DNA of 64,000 nucleotides, taken from NCBI RefSeq assembly GCF_026343955.1, contig NZ_JAPKNI010000010.1:99912-163911 (forward strand), written 5' to 3'. Made by a program: the position numbers and the translations under genes. How positions within the stretch are numbered: the stretch's first letter is position 1; the number at the start of each line of letters is the position of its first letter. This DNA comes from Kaistia defluvii. Its GTDB lineage: Bacteria > Pseudomonadota > Alphaproteobacteria > Rhizobiales > Kaistiaceae. The notes below the pieces were generated by a model. It was given only the letters and a program-made list of their open reading frames with translations. It made no database searches and was not told the DNA's origin. This document shows positions 1-8,865 of this stretch, in pieces.

Positions 1-315
1 GTCGCCTCCGACATGATGCTCGCCGCCCGCCGCATCACGGGCGAGCGCGCGTACCAGCTCGGCCTCGCGGCCGAATGCGTCGCCGACGAGGCGCTGGTGG
101 AAACCGCGCTCAGCCGCGCCCGCGCCATGCTCAAGGTCGCGCCGCTGGCGCAGGCCGAGATGAAGCGGCTGATCCGCCAGGGTCCCGACGCGGCGCTGCC
201 GGTGGCGCAGGGTTTCGAGCAGGAAGTGCTGTTCCGCCTTTACGGCACGGCGGACGGCCAGGAGGGCATCGACGCCTTCCTCGACAAACGTGATCCGGTC
301 TTCAAGGGAATATGA
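1..315 (+). CDS. enoyl-CoA hydratase/isomerase family protein (C-terminal part)
   Basis: Only the last 104 codons lie in the window; the frame is open from base 1. The segment RITGERAYQLGLAAECV is typical of the C-terminal third of crotonase-fold enzymes, followed by the helical region (KVAPLAQAEMKRLI) and a C-terminal FLDKRDPVF tail seen in many enoyl-CoA hydratases. The oxyanion-hole and catalytic residues lie upstream and are not visible, so the reaction (hydration of enoyl-CoA, or isomerisation) is inferred from family only. Its stop overlaps the next start (ATGA), pointing to one transcript with the SDR, mutarotase-like, SMP-30 and CoA-transferase genes. The CoA transferase four genes on suits a pathway with CoA-bound intermediates. 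Confidence 0.85.
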   Translation, partial: VASDMMLAARRITGERAYQLGLAAECVADEALVETALSRARAMLKVAPLAQAEMKRLIRQGPDAALPVAQGFEQEVLFRLYGTADGQEGIDAFLDKRDPVFKGI

Positions 316-1094
316 CGATGCGTGGAAGCGAACTTTTGGGACGGGTTGCCGTCGTCACCGGCGCTGCCATGGGCATTGGCCGCGCCTCGGCCGAGGCGCT
401 GGCGCGGGAAGGCGCGGCGATCGTCGTCGCCGACATCGATGAAGAGGCAGGGGCAGCGACCGCGGCGGGCCTGCGCGGTACCGGCGCCGAGGCGATCTTC
501 GTGCGCACCGACGTCTCGGTCATGGCCGACATGGAGGCGATGGCGGCGGCGGCCGTGAAGGCCTTCGGCGGCATCGACATCCTCGTCAACAATGCGGCCC
601 GTGCGATCGGCGGCGTCGTCGACGAGATCGACGAGGACAGCTGGAACACGGTCCTCACCACCAATCTTTCCAGCGTCTGGCGCGGCATGCGCGTCTGCGT
701 CCCGGAAATGCGCAAGCGCGGCAAGGGCGCGGTCGTAAACATGTCCTCGGTGCAGTCGCTGGCCGGCTTCAAGGGCTGGGCGGCCTATGCGGCGGCCAAG
801 GGCGGTATCAACGCGCTGACCCAGCAGGCGGCGATCGACCTCGCCCCGCACGGCATCCGCGTCAACGCGGTCGCGCCCGGCACGATCATGACGCCGCTGA
901 ACGAGAAGATCTTCGCCACCCATCCGGATCCCGAGGGGTTGATTTCGAGCTGGAACAACGCCCATCCGCTCGGCCGCTTTGGAGAAGCGCCGGAAGTTGG
1001 CGAAGCGGTCTTGTTCCTGGCCAGTGATCGGGCTTCCTTCATCACGGGAGAAATCCTGCGCGTCGATGGCGGCCTCGTCGTCCGGGGCGAATGA
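312..1094 (+). CDS. SDR family NAD(P)-dependent oxidoreductase
   Basis: A classical short-chain dehydrogenase of 260 residues. The Rossmann glycine motif TGAAMGIG is at residues 16-23, Asp41 ends the second beta strand (suggesting NAD rather than NADP), NNAA is at 93-96, and the catalytic Ser146-Tyr159-Lys163 set is complete. The C-terminal ITGEILRVDGG segment is also typical. The start ATG overlaps the upstream stop by four bases; a second ATG two codons later is an alternative. It should oxidise a secondary alcohol or reduce a ketone in the same pathway as the neighbouring enoyl-CoA hydratase and CoA transferase. The substrate cannot be read from the sequence. Confidence 0.93.
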   Translation: MTMRGSELLGRVAVVTGAAMGIGRASAEALAREGAAIVVADIDEEAGAATAAGLRGTGAEAIFVRTDVSVMADMEAMAAAAVKAFGGIDILVNNAARAIGGVVDEIDEDSWNTVLTTNLSSVWRGMRVCVPEMRKRGKGAVVNMSSVQSLAGFKGWAAYAAAKGGINALTQQAAIDLAPHGIRVNAVAPGTIMTPLNEKIFATHPDPEGLISSWNNAHPLGRFGEAPEVGEAVLFLASDRASFITGEILRVDGGLVVRGE

Positions 1095-1125
1095 CGCGCG
1101 GTCATCATCACGGGAAGGAAGCGGA

Positions 1126-2241
1126 ATGAACGGGAACGATTTTCATACGATCGAGGCCAGGGGCGTCAAGGCGACGCTCGACCTGCGTGGCGGCCATGTC
1201 CGCGTCTTCGCGACCGAGCAGGACGGCCGCACGATCGAGCCGCTGCACACCGCTCCTTGGGTCGATGACAAGGCGATCTATGAGGACGAGAGCCTCGACG
1301 CCAATCTGCGCTTCCTGTCCGGCGATTTCTTCTGCGCCCCCTTCTCGGCCGCCGATTTCGAGCCGGCGCCGCCGCATGGCTGGCCGGCCAATTCGACCTG
1401 GAAGCTGGTCGGCCTCGAGGCGCACCCCAAGGGCGGCCAGACGGCGCGCTACGAGCTGGAAAAGCGGGTGCTGGGCGCCAAGGTCATCAAGGAATTCACG
1501 CTGCGCGACGGCCATCCCTTCCTCTATGAGCGCCACATCTTCGTCGGTGGCGAGGGGGCAGTGCCGGTCGGCAACCACGCCATGACGCGCTTCGACGCCG
1601 GCGGGCGGGTCTCCTTCTCGCCCAAGCGGTTCGGCATGACGCCCGATACCGGGCTGGAGCCGGATCCGGCGCGCGGCCGCTCGGTCCTGGCCTATCCGTC
1701 TCGCTTCGAGGATTTGACCAAGGCCCCGCGCGCCGATGGCGGCACGGTCGATCTCACCACCTATCCGATCGGCTCGCGTCAGGAGGATTTCGTCGCCCTG
1801 ATCGAGGACTCGAAGAACAGCCTCGGCTGGGCCGCCGCCATCCGCCCGGACAAGCGCGATATCTTCGTGTCGCTGAAGAACCCGGCCGATTTCCCGATCA
1901 CCATGATGTGGTTCTCGAATGGCGGCCGCGACTATGCGCCCTGGAACGGCCGCCACATCGGCGTGCTCGGCCTGGAGGAAGGCCGCACCTATGCCGGCTA
2001 TGGCCACAAGGCCTCGATCGCGCCGAACCCTTGGTCGGAGGCCGGCATCCCGACGGCGCTGACGCTCGATCCGGCCGGCGAGGTGGAAGTGCGCAACGTG
2101 ATCGGCGGCGTCGCGCTGCCCCAAGGCTGGACGCGCGTCGCCTCGGTCGAGGCCGGGGATTCCGGACTGGTGCTTACCGACGAGGCCGGCGGCACGGCGT
2201 CGGTGCCCTATGACGCGCAGTTCCTGACGCGAGGCGCATGA
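1126..2241 (+). CDS. aldose-epimerase/mutarotase-like protein of unknown function
   Basis: A 371-residue soluble protein with no signal peptide. I chose ATG 1126 because GGAAGGAA lies just upstream and the longer open frame would overlap the SDR gene. The beta-rich sequence with GGHVRVFATEQDGRTIEPLH near the N-terminus, the GNHAMTRF segment in the middle and a late NGGRDYAPWNGRHIGV segment resembles the galactose-mutarotase-like sandwich fold used for recognising or epimerising sugars. This is a weak, fold-level reading; I cannot assign catalytic residues. It overlaps the SMP-30-like gene by four bases (ATGA), so the two are likely co-translated and may act on the same sugar acid or lactone. 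Confidence 0.75.
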   Translation: MNGNDFHTIEARGVKATLDLRGGHVRVFATEQDGRTIEPLHTAPWVDDKAIYEDESLDANLRFLSGDFFCAPFSAADFEPAPPHGWPANSTWKLVGLEAHPKGGQTARYELEKRVLGAKVIKEFTLRDGHPFLYERHIFVGGEGAVPVGNHAMTRFDAGGRVSFSPKRFGMTPDTGLEPDPARGRSVLAYPSRFEDLTKAPRADGGTVDLTTYPIGSRQEDFVALIEDSKNSLGWAAAIRPDKRDIFVSLKNPADFPITMMWFSNGGRDYAPWNGRHIGVLGLEEGRTYAGYGHKASIAPNPWSEAGIPTALTLDPAGEVEVRNVIGGVALPQGWTRVASVEAGDSGLVLTDEAGGTASVPYDAQFLTRGA

Positions 2242-3152
2242 TGGCCGGCGCGGGGATCCATCACGGCTTTTCGACCGGCGGGAATACGATTCTGCCGGCC
2301 GAGCGCGCCACCGTCCTGTTTGACGGCATCTTCTCCTCCCCGCGCCTTCAGCATCCCGAAGGTGTGGCGGTCGGGCCGGATGGCTGGGTATGGGCCGGCA
2401 GCGAGAATGGCCAGATCCTGCGCATCGCGCCGGATGGCTCCGCCATCGAGGAGGTCGCCTCGACGGGAGGCTTCCTGCTCGGCCTTGCTTTTGACGGCGA
2501 CCGGGCCCTGTTTGCCTGCGACTCGCGGCACAGGGCCGTGTTCCGGCTCGACCTCTCCGACCGCTCGCTGACGCGTTTCACCGCGCCGGGCATCGAGGTG
2601 CCGAACTATGCCGTGGTCGATCGCGCCCGTGACCGTCTCTACGTTTCGGATACACGGGCGCCGAGCAATCCCGGTCCGTCGATCTGGTCCTACGATCTCG
2701 CCAGTGGCGCGGGCGATGTCTGGCATGGCGGCCCGTTCGACCATGCCAATGGCATGGCGCTCGCGCCCGAGGGCGACGCGCTGTTCCTGTGCGAGACCTT
2801 CGCCCGCCGGATCACGCGGATCGCGATTGCGGCCGATGGTTCGGCAAGCCGTGCGACGATCTGGTCGGACGATCTGCCGGGTCTGCCGGATGGACTCGCC
2901 TTCGACGATTCCGGCGCGCTGTTCGTCGGCTGCTACGAGCCGTCGCGCGTGCTGCGGATCCCGGCCGGCGGGGGGCCGTCCGAAATCTATATCGAGGATG
3001 CGACCGCCCATGTCCTCGCCCATCCGACCAACATCGCCTTCGACGGCGCGGCCCTGTTCACGGCCAATCTCGGCCGCTGGCACGTGACGAAGATCGATAC
3101 CGACACGTCCGGCACGCCGCTCTGGCGCCGCTCGATGATTGCGACCGACTAA
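2238..3152 (+). CDS. SMP-30/gluconolactonase/LRE family protein
   Basis: A 304-residue six-bladed beta-propeller of the SMP-30 family, which hydrolyses sugar lactones in the cytoplasm using a divalent metal. Family metal ligands can be placed: Glu41 in HPEGVAVGPDG, Asn171 in DHANGMALAPEG and Asp218 in LPDGLAFDDSG, with repeated GxAxxxDG-type blades between them. The start ATG overlaps the previous stop, implying coupling. Next to an SDR and a mutarotase-like protein, a dehydrogenase-lactonase sequence on a sugar is a reasonable inference, but the exact lactone is unknown. Confidence 0.9.
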   Translation: MMAGAGIHHGFSTGGNTILPAERATVLFDGIFSSPRLQHPEGVAVGPDGWVWAGSENGQILRIAPDGSAIEEVASTGGFLLGLAFDGDRALFACDSRHRAVFRLDLSDRSLTRFTAPGIEVPNYAVVDRARDRLYVSDTRAPSNPGPSIWSYDLASGAGDVWHGGPFDHANGMALAPEGDALFLCETFARRITRIAIAADGSASRATIWSDDLPGLPDGLAFDDSGALFVGCYEPSRVLRIPAGGGPSEIYIEDATAHVLAHPTNIAFDGAALFTANLGRWHVTKIDTDTSGTPLWRRSMIATD

Positions 3153-3203
3153 CCAGGGCCACCCGCCCGGGCGGGGGCCAACGATGCGTGTGAGGAACCG
3201 ACC

Positions 3204-4409
3204 ATGACCGCCGCCAAGGCCCTCCAGGACGTCACCGTCCTCGATCTGAGCCATCTTCTGCAGGGCCCCTTCGCCACCCAGCTGCTCGCCGACATGGGCG
3301 CCAATGTGATCAAGGTCGAGCGGCCGGGGCAGGGCGACCTGTTCCGCACGCTGACCTTCAACAATCGCTGGGTCGGCGGCACGGAAAGCCCGAACTTCCT
3401 CGCCTGGAACCGCAACAAGCGGTCGCTGGCGCTGGACCTGAAGGCGCCGGAAGCGAAGGAGATCCTCTACAGGATCGCCGAGACGGCCGATGTCGTGGTG
3501 CAGAATTTCCGCCCCGGCGTGCTGGAGCGGCTCGGCTTCGGCTATGCCGATTTCGCCAAGGTCAATCCGCGCATCATCTATTGCTCGGGTTCCGGCTATG
3601 GCGACAGCGGGCCGTATCTCGCCCGGCCGGGCCAGGACATGCTGATCCAGGGCCTGACCGGCATCATGGCCGCGACCGGCCGCGGCGACGGCCCGCCGGT
3701 GCCGGTCGGCTCCGGCTTTTCCGACCAGATCGGCGCCATGAACATGGTCTATGGCATCCTCTCCGCGCTCTACTGGCGCGAACGCTCCGGCGAGGGACAG
3801 GAGATCAAGGTCGACCTGCTCTCGGCCATGCTGGCGCATCAGGGCCAGGAAATGCTGATGGCGATGAATTTCCAGCAGGATTTCGTCCGCCCGAATTCCG
3901 GCATCGGCCATCCCGGCATGGATGCGCCCTTCGGCGTCTACCCCACCTCGGATGGCTGGGTGACGGTGGCGATGAGCCCGTTCAAGCGCTTCGTCGGCGT
4001 GCTCGGCGACGACAGCCTGCTGGTCTATGACAATCCGAAGGATCTTTTCGACAAGCGCGACGAGATCTGGGAGAAGCTCGCGGCGCTGACCAAGGGCTGG
4101 ACCACCGCCGATCTGATGAACGCGCTGCTCGCCGTCGACATCTGGTGCGGCGAGGTCAAGACGCATCTGCAGGCCGAACAGGATCCGCAGGTAAAACATA
4201 TCGGCGCGATCACCCGCTACGAGCATCCGACCGCCGGCACGGTCAAGGTCGTCGCCCCGGCGGTGAAGATGTCGAAGACCCCGTCCGAGATCGAGCGCCC
4301 GGCGCCGCGCATCGGCGAGCACTCGCGAGAGATTCTGGGCGAGTTCGGCTTTGACGCGGCGACGGTGGATGGCTGGGTAGCGAAGGGGTCGGTCGCCGAG
4401 GTGAAGTAG
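3204..4409 (+). CDS. CaiB/BaiF (type III) CoA transferase
   Basis: A 401-residue family III CoA transferase. The N-terminal segment (TVLDLSHLLQGPFATQLLADMGANVIKVE) is split over the usual first Rossmann unit, and the catalytic Asp that forms the acyl anhydride is Asp145 in RPGQDMLIQG. The later GMDAPFGVYPTSDGW segment and the C-terminal PAPRIGEHSREIL are also characteristic. It moves CoA between carboxylic acids, probably activating a hydroxy or dicarboxylic acid for the upstream enoyl-CoA hydratase. It is last in the operon, 51 bases after the SMP-30-like gene, and is followed by a palindromic repeat and the convergent transporter operon. Confidence 0.93.
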   Translation: MTAAKALQDVTVLDLSHLLQGPFATQLLADMGANVIKVERPGQGDLFRTLTFNNRWVGGTESPNFLAWNRNKRSLALDLKAPEAKEILYRIAETADVVVQNFRPGVLERLGFGYADFAKVNPRIIYCSGSGYGDSGPYLARPGQDMLIQGLTGIMAATGRGDGPPVPVGSGFSDQIGAMNMVYGILSALYWRERSGEGQEIKVDLLSAMLAHQGQEMLMAMNFQQDFVRPNSGIGHPGMDAPFGVYPTSDGWVTVAMSPFKRFVGVLGDDSLLVYDNPKDLFDKRDEIWEKLAALTKGWTTADLMNALLAVDIWCGEVKTHLQAEQDPQVKHIGAITRYEHPTAGTVKVVAPAVKMSKTPSEIERPAPRIGEHSREILGEFGFDAATVDGWVAKGSVAEVK

Positions 4410-4447
4410 GGGGCCGCGAAGTCTTCCGGGCAGATAAACCCGCTCCG

Positions 4448-4594
4448 CCATCATCCTGAGGTGCTTCGCGCAGCGAAGCCTCGAAGGAGGTTCCAGCGGA
4501 GCACTGCTGCTTGCAGTCCGGTCCGGATCCGGCAAGACCAGTTCCCTGGACCCTCCTTCGAGGCCCGGCTTCGCCGGGCACCTCAGGATGATGG
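4448..4594. repeat. intergenic palindromic repeat, family A, copy 1
   Basis: Inverted outer arms CCATCATCCTGAGGTG and CACCTCAGGATGATGG bound the 147-base element. Inside, the left arm carries its own hairpin (GCTTCGC/GCGAAGC) and the right arm another (GCCCGGC/GCCGGGC), followed by inner arms TCGAAGGAGG and CCTCCTTCGA. It lies between convergent genes. Copies 2 and 3 are at 12508 and 20213, and a diverged one at 53141. No protein is encoded. Confidence 0.85.
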
Positions 4595-4632
4595 TTGGGG
4601 GCACGCAGCGGGCCGTGCATGGCAGACTGAAC

Positions 4633-4664
4633 AAAAAAACCCCGCCGAAGCGGGGCCCTTTCAT
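4633..4664 (-). terminator. rho-independent terminator of the 9888-4675 operon
   Basis: On the minus strand a perfect six-base-pair stem (CCCCGC 4640-4645 with GCGGGG 4650-4655, loop CGAA) is followed directly by seven T residues. It lies 10 bases beyond the stop of the last permease gene. The A/T runs on both sides could give weaker termination for the convergent plus-strand operon. Confidence 0.85.
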
Positions 4665-4674
4665 TTTCCGCCGC

Positions 4675-5487
4675 CTACTTCAGCGCGCCGGCGGTCAGCC
4701 CGCTGACGATCTTGCGCTGCAGCAGCATGAACACGATGACGATCGGCGTCACATAGATCACCGCATAGGTCATGATGCCGTTCCAGTCGGTGGTGTTCGG
4801 GCCCATGAAGTTCATCAGCCCCACCGTCGCCGTCTGCAGGTCCTCCTGCGAGATCAGCGTGCGCGAATAGACATACTCACCGAACGACTGCAGGAAGATC
4901 AGCACCGAGGTGACGAGGATGCCGTTGCGCGCCAGCGGCACGATGATGCGGAAGAAGGCGACGATGCGCGAGGCGCCGTCGACGCGGGCGGCTTCCTCCA
5001 GCTCCTTCGGGATCTGCATGAACGAGGTGCGGCAGAGCACGATGTAGAGCGGCAGCACCTTGGCGGTCTGGGCCAGCACGACGGCGAAGCGCGGCGTGGC
5101 GATCAGGCCGATCTGGTTGAACAGCACGAAGATCGGCGTCGCCATCAGCGACGGCGGCAGCACCTGCATCATCAGGATCAGGAACAGGACGAGGTCCATC
5201 CAGACGCTGCGGACGCGGGCCAGCGCGTAGGCGCAGCCCGTGCCGATCAGGGCGGCGATCACCGTGGTGCCGCAGGCGACCACCAGCGAGTTCCACAGAT
5301 AGACGTCCATCTTCTTGTCGATGAACACCCGCACGAAGTTGAACTGCGGATCGGCGGGCCAGAAGCTCGGCGGATAGGTGAAGGTCTCCGACGACGGCTT
5401 GAAGGCGGTTAGATACATCCAGTAGAGCGGGAACAGGTAGATCGCGAGGAAGCCGATGGCGACGACCAGCAGGACATAGCGTTTCAT
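4675..5487 (-). CDS. carbohydrate ABC transporter permease (MalG type)
   Basis: A 270-residue inner-membrane permease with about six hydrophobic segments and the EAA loop EEAARVDGASRIVAFFRI that docks onto the ATPase. The C-terminal QRKIVSGLTAGALK ending is the MalG-family signature. It pairs with the MalF-type permease just upstream (12-base gap) and the binding protein at 6569-7793. No ATPase gene is present in this operon, so energy coupling must come from an ATPase encoded elsewhere. A terminator follows. Confidence 0.94.
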   Translation of the reverse strand: MKRYVLLVVAIGFLAIYLFPLYWMYLTAFKPSSETFTYPPSFWPADPQFNFVRVFIDKKMDVYLWNSLVVACGTTVIAALIGTGCAYALARVRSVWMDLVLFLILMMQVLPPSLMATPIFVLFNQIGLIATPRFAVVLAQTAKVLPLYIVLCRTSFMQIPKELEEAARVDGASRIVAFFRIIVPLARNGILVTSVLIFLQSFGEYVYSRTLISQEDLQTATVGLMNFMGPNTTDWNGIMTYAVIYVTPIVIVFMLLQRKIVSGLTAGALK

Positions 5488-5499
5488 GGGTCGCGCTCC

Positions 5500-6402
5500 T
5501 CAGGCCCGGTGTTCTTGGCGCGTCGAGCGCACGTAAAGCAGCGCGACGACGATGACGAAGCCGAGCATCAGCACCGAGACGGCGCTGCCGGTGGCGATGT
5601 CGTAGTTCTGGAACGAGAGCTGCCAGGACCAGTATTGCGCGACGTTGGAGGAGTTGGCCGGGCCGCCCTGGGTCAGCGAGGCGAACAGGTCGAACTGCTG
5701 CAGCGTGAAGATGATGCCGAGACAGGTCACCGCGCCGATGGTCGAGCGCATCATCGGCAGCGTCATGTGCCAGAACCGGCCCCAGGGCCCGGCGCCGTCC
5801 AGGGCGGCGGCCTCGTACATGTCCTTCGGAATGCCGGCAAGGCCCACCGAGAGCAGGATCATGTTGAACGGGATGCCGAGCCAGATATTGGCGATGATGA
5901 CGGAATAGAGCGAGATCGCCGGCGTCGACAGCCAGAAGATCTTGTCGTTGACGATGCCGGTCGACATCAGCATGTAGTTGAGCACGCCGAAATCGCCGGC
6001 GAAGATCCATTTCCAGATCGCGCCGGCAACCAGCGCCGGGATGATCCAGGCTGCCAGGAACAGGCCGCGCAGATAGGTGGCGCCGATGAAATCCTGCTGG
6101 AAGAACAGCGCCAGGCCGAAGCCGATGGCGAGCTGGAACACGATGCTCAGGCTGACGAACAGCGCCGTATTGCCCATGATCGACCAGAATTCCGGCGCCG
6201 CGAACAGCGCCCGGTAATTGGCTAGGCCCACGAAGGGTCGGATCAGGTCGCCGAGCGAGAACATGTCCACTTCCTGGAAGGACATGGCGACGTTGTAGAC
6301 GAGCGGGAAGGCCGAGAAGACGAGCAGATAGGCGAGCGCCAGGGCGGCCAGCGCCACGTCGAAACCGCGTCCATCGCGTAGGCTGCGCAGAAGCGCCGAC
6401 AT
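5500..6402 (-). CDS. carbohydrate ABC transporter permease (MalF type)
   Basis: A 300-residue membrane permease with about six transmembrane segments; the EAA loop reads YEAAALDGAGPWGRFWHMTLP around residue 190. The N-terminal short cytoplasmic tail followed by LALAYLLVFSAFPLVYNVAMS is typical of MalF/UgpA-type subunits. It should form the heterodimeric channel with the next gene. It is separated from the upstream binding-protein gene by 166 bases that hold a strong hairpin. The substrate is inferred only as a sugar or sugar derivative. Confidence 0.94.
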   Translation of the reverse strand: MSALLRSLRDGRGFDVALAALALAYLLVFSAFPLVYNVAMSFQEVDMFSLGDLIRPFVGLANYRALFAAPEFWSIMGNTALFVSLSIVFQLAIGFGLALFFQQDFIGATYLRGLFLAAWIIPALVAGAIWKWIFAGDFGVLNYMLMSTGIVNDKIFWLSTPAISLYSVIIANIWLGIPFNMILLSVGLAGIPKDMYEAAALDGAGPWGRFWHMTLPMMRSTIGAVTCLGIIFTLQQFDLFASLTQGGPANSSNVAQYWSWQLSFQNYDIATGSAVSVLMLGFVIVVALLYVRSTRQEHRA

Positions 6403-6513
6403 TGGCTATCTCCAGGATCCGGAACGGGCCGGGGGCGCGCGTTCGCAAAACTGCCGATGATGGGGTGCCGTTCGTCCGGCGGCGCAGGCGCGGCCGGGCA
6501 CGGCGGAAAGGGG

Positions 6514-6549
6514 GCCGGCACGCCGCCCGAGGGAAGGCAGCGTGCCGGC
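6514..6549 (-). promoter_or_regulatory. intercistronic hairpin after binding-protein gene
   Basis: A perfect 10-base-pair stem, GCCGGCACGC (6514-6523) with GCGTGCCGGC (6540-6549), 16-base loop, 19 bases past the original stop of the binding-protein gene. There is no T run on the minus strand, so partial termination or 3'-end protection of the upstream message is more likely than full termination. Confidence 0.7.
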
Positions 6550-6568
6550 GGTGCGCTTGGGAGGGCGC

Positions 6569-7793
6569 TTACTTCTTGACGATGCCGTCGATCGTCGTCT
6601 GCGCCGTGGTCAGCGCGGTCTTGGCGTCAGCCTGGTGCGTCAGCGCCTGCTGGATCGCGGTCGAGATTCGCCTTGGAGATCTTCGCCCAATCCGGCGACG
6701 GGCCGCGGACGCGGGCATACTTCATCGATTCCTCGAAGACGGCGTACTGGGGCGCCCACTTCGGATCCTTGGCCTCGACCGGGTAGGACGGCAGGAAGCC
6801 GAACTCGTTCCAGACGCGGGGCATCTGCGAATACATGTATTCGAGATAGAGGAAGGCTTCCTTGGGATGCTTCGACTTGGCGAAGATCACATTATTGCCT
6901 TCGCCCAGCGCCGAGGCGCGGGTGTCGCCAACCTTCTCGGTCGGCAGCAGCGCGACGCGGACGTCGAACTTGACGTCCTTCGCCATGCGCGGCAGCTCCC
7001 ACGGGCCGGAAATGCCCATGGCGGCGTTCTGCGCGTTGAACGAAGCCATCGAGTCATACTGCCCGCGGATCAGCGTATCGGGCGAGGCCAGCTTCTCGTC
7101 GAGGATCTTCTGCCACATCGTGAGCGCGCGAACGGCGCCGTCATCGGCGATGTGATCGAAATCGGCGCCGGTCGACTGCGCCCAGGGCAGGAACTGGAAG
7201 GTGCCTTCCTCGTTCGAATTGGCCGAGAAGGCGAGACCGTAGACGTTCTTGGCCGGGTCGGTAAGCTTCTTGGCCGTCTCGTACAGCTCTTCCCAGGTCT
7301 GCGGCGGCTTTTCCGGATCGAGGCCGGCGGCCTTGAACATATCGGCGTTGTAGTAGAGCGCGATGGTGTTGGAGCCGCGCGGCAGGCCGTAGATCTTGCC
7401 GTCCCAGGTGACGGAAGAGAGCGGACCCGGGAAGATCTTCGAGGGGTCGACGATCTTGGAATCGGCAATGTACGGGGTCAGGTCGAGCAGCGCGCCCTTG
7501 GCCGACAGGAACGGCGTGTTGGGATTGTCGACATAGGCGACGTCCGGGGTCGTGCCGGTCGCAACCGCGCGCATGACATCATTCGCCCAGTCGGCGAACT
7601 CGACGCGCTTGATGTTGATCTTGATGTCCGGATGGAGCTTCATGAACTCATCCGCCATGACGTAATTATAGCCCGGATCCGCCTGGCGATCGATCGTCCA
7701 GACGTTCAGTTCGACGGGCTCCGCTGTTGCGGCGGCGGTCATGGCCAGAACGCCAGCGGCGCCCAGCAACAGGGTCTTGGTGAAATTCGCCAT
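6569..7793 (-). CDS. extracellular solute-binding protein (sugar ABC importer), frameshifted near the C-terminus
   Basis: A periplasmic sugar-binding protein of the MalE-like class 1 family with a signal peptide (MANFTKTLLLGAAGVLAM, likely cut after residue 24). I chose ATG 7793 because AAGGAGG sits eight bases upstream and the signal peptide begins there. The frame runs to ISKANLDRD and then meets an early stop at 6627-6629. One base removed from the TT at 6667-6668 restores a frame reading AISTAIQQALTHQADAKTAL and ending at a normal C-terminus (TIDGIVKK, stop at 6569-6571). So the last about 33 residues are replaced by about 14 foreign ones. This may be a genuine recent mutation or a sequencing error. 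The rest of the protein is intact. Confidence 0.88.
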
Positions 7794-7862
7794 CGGTTTC
7801 CTCCTTGGTGGCGAGCAATCAAACCCACGCTCCTCCGCGTGGCGGGGCACGGCCCCGGCAGT

Positions 7863-7882
7863 CCCGCCGGCAGGCCGGCGGG
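7863..7882 (-). promoter_or_regulatory. hairpin between isomerase and binding-protein genes
   Basis: CCCGCCGG (7863-7870) pairs perfectly with CCGGCGGG (7875-7882) around a CAGG loop, 20 bases after the isomerase stop. With the hairpin at 6514-6549 it brackets the binding-protein cistron on both sides, which would fit separate processing or stabilisation of that segment of the message. Confidence 0.5.
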
Positions 7883-7902
7883 TTGGTCGTCGGCGCCGGC
7901 GA

Positions 7903-8808
7903 TCAGGCCGGGTTGGCGATGAAGGACATCCCGCCACGGGCTTCCTTCAGGTAATTCAGCGACTTGACCTGCCCGGTGATCTCGAGCTCGTTGCGATAGA
8001 CCGGGTCATGCCAGCCTTCGATATCGATGCAGCCCTTGTAGCCCGCGAGGCGCAGTTCGCTGATGACGCGGGTCCAGTCGCTGTCGCCGAAGCCCGGCGA
8101 GCGCATCTGCACGAAGGGATACTTTCCGAAGATGCCGTTCTCGCGGATGACGTCCCAACGGATCGTCGCGTCCTTGCCATGGACGTGGAAAATCTTCTGC
8201 GCCCATTTGCGGATCTGCGGGATCGGGTCGATCAGATAGACCATCTGATGGCACGGCTCCCATTCGAGGCCGATATTGTCGTCCGGCGTCTCGTTGAAGA
8301 TCAGCTCCCAGGCGTCCGGATTGTGGGCGATGTTCCAGTCGCCGCTCGCCCAGTTGCCGTCCATGGCGCAATTCTCGAAGGCGAGGCGCACGCCCTTGTC
8401 GGCGGCGCGCTTGGCAAGCTCGCTCCAGACCTGCTTGTAACGCGGCAGGCTTTCCTCGATCGACTTGCCACGGATACGGCCGGTGAAGCCGGCGATCGTC
8501 TTCGCGCCGAACAGATGCGCGTTGTCGATCAGCGTCTTCCAGCCTTCCAGCGTCTGCTGGTCGATGTCGGTGGTCTCGAGCGGATTGCCGAACATGCCGA
8601 GCGTGTCGATCTTCACGTCGGCGTCGCCGATCGCTTCCTTGAGCTCGGCGGCGAGCTTCGGGATGTCCTTGCCGCCGATCGTCTGCCAGAAGAACGGCTC
8701 GATCGATTCAAAGCCAAGTGGCAGGATCTGCCGGACATAGGCGGCCGGGTCGGGGAGGTTCCCCTTGATCATCGTGCCGATGCGGATGTCGAGAAGCGGA
8801 TTGGTCAA
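7903..8808 (-). CDS. sugar phosphate isomerase/epimerase (TIM barrel)
   Basis: A 301-residue protein of the xylose-isomerase-like/AP endonuclease 2 TIM-barrel family. Likely metal-site segments are RLAFENCAMDG (Glu), GLEWEPCHQM (Glu and His), KIFHVHGKDA (His) and CIDIEGWHDP (Glu), as in hydroxypyruvate, inosose and related epimerases. It is second in the operon, between the Gfo/Idh/MocA dehydrogenase (57-base gap) and the binding protein. A dehydrogenase plus isomerase pair of this kind is common in inositol and rare-sugar breakdown; the actual substrate is not determinable here. Confidence 0.92.
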   Translation of the reverse strand: MTNPLLDIRIGTMIKGNLPDPAAYVRQILPLGFESIEPFFWQTIGGKDIPKLAAELKEAIGDADVKIDTLGMFGNPLETTDIDQQTLEGWKTLIDNAHLFGAKTIAGFTGRIRGKSIEESLPRYKQVWSELAKRAADKGVRLAFENCAMDGNWASGDWNIAHNPDAWELIFNETPDDNIGLEWEPCHQMVYLIDPIPQIRKWAQKIFHVHGKDATIRWDVIRENGIFGKYPFVQMRSPGFGDSDWTRVISELRLAGYKGCIDIEGWHDPVYRNELEITGQVKSLNYLKEARGGMSFIANPA

Positions 8809-8865
8809 GGCATCAATTCCCTGGAGCGTTTAGGCCGATGTCGCGGGGACGCGGCCAGCAAAGGT

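Noticed and set aside
979..1125. Upstream extension of the mutarotase-like gene
   Set aside because: It overlaps the SDR gene, is Ser/Arg-rich shadow sequence, and a ribosome site precedes ATG 1126.
4448..4594. Repeats resembling a CRISPR array
   Set aside because: They are single inverted pairs, not regularly spaced direct repeats, and no cas gene is near.
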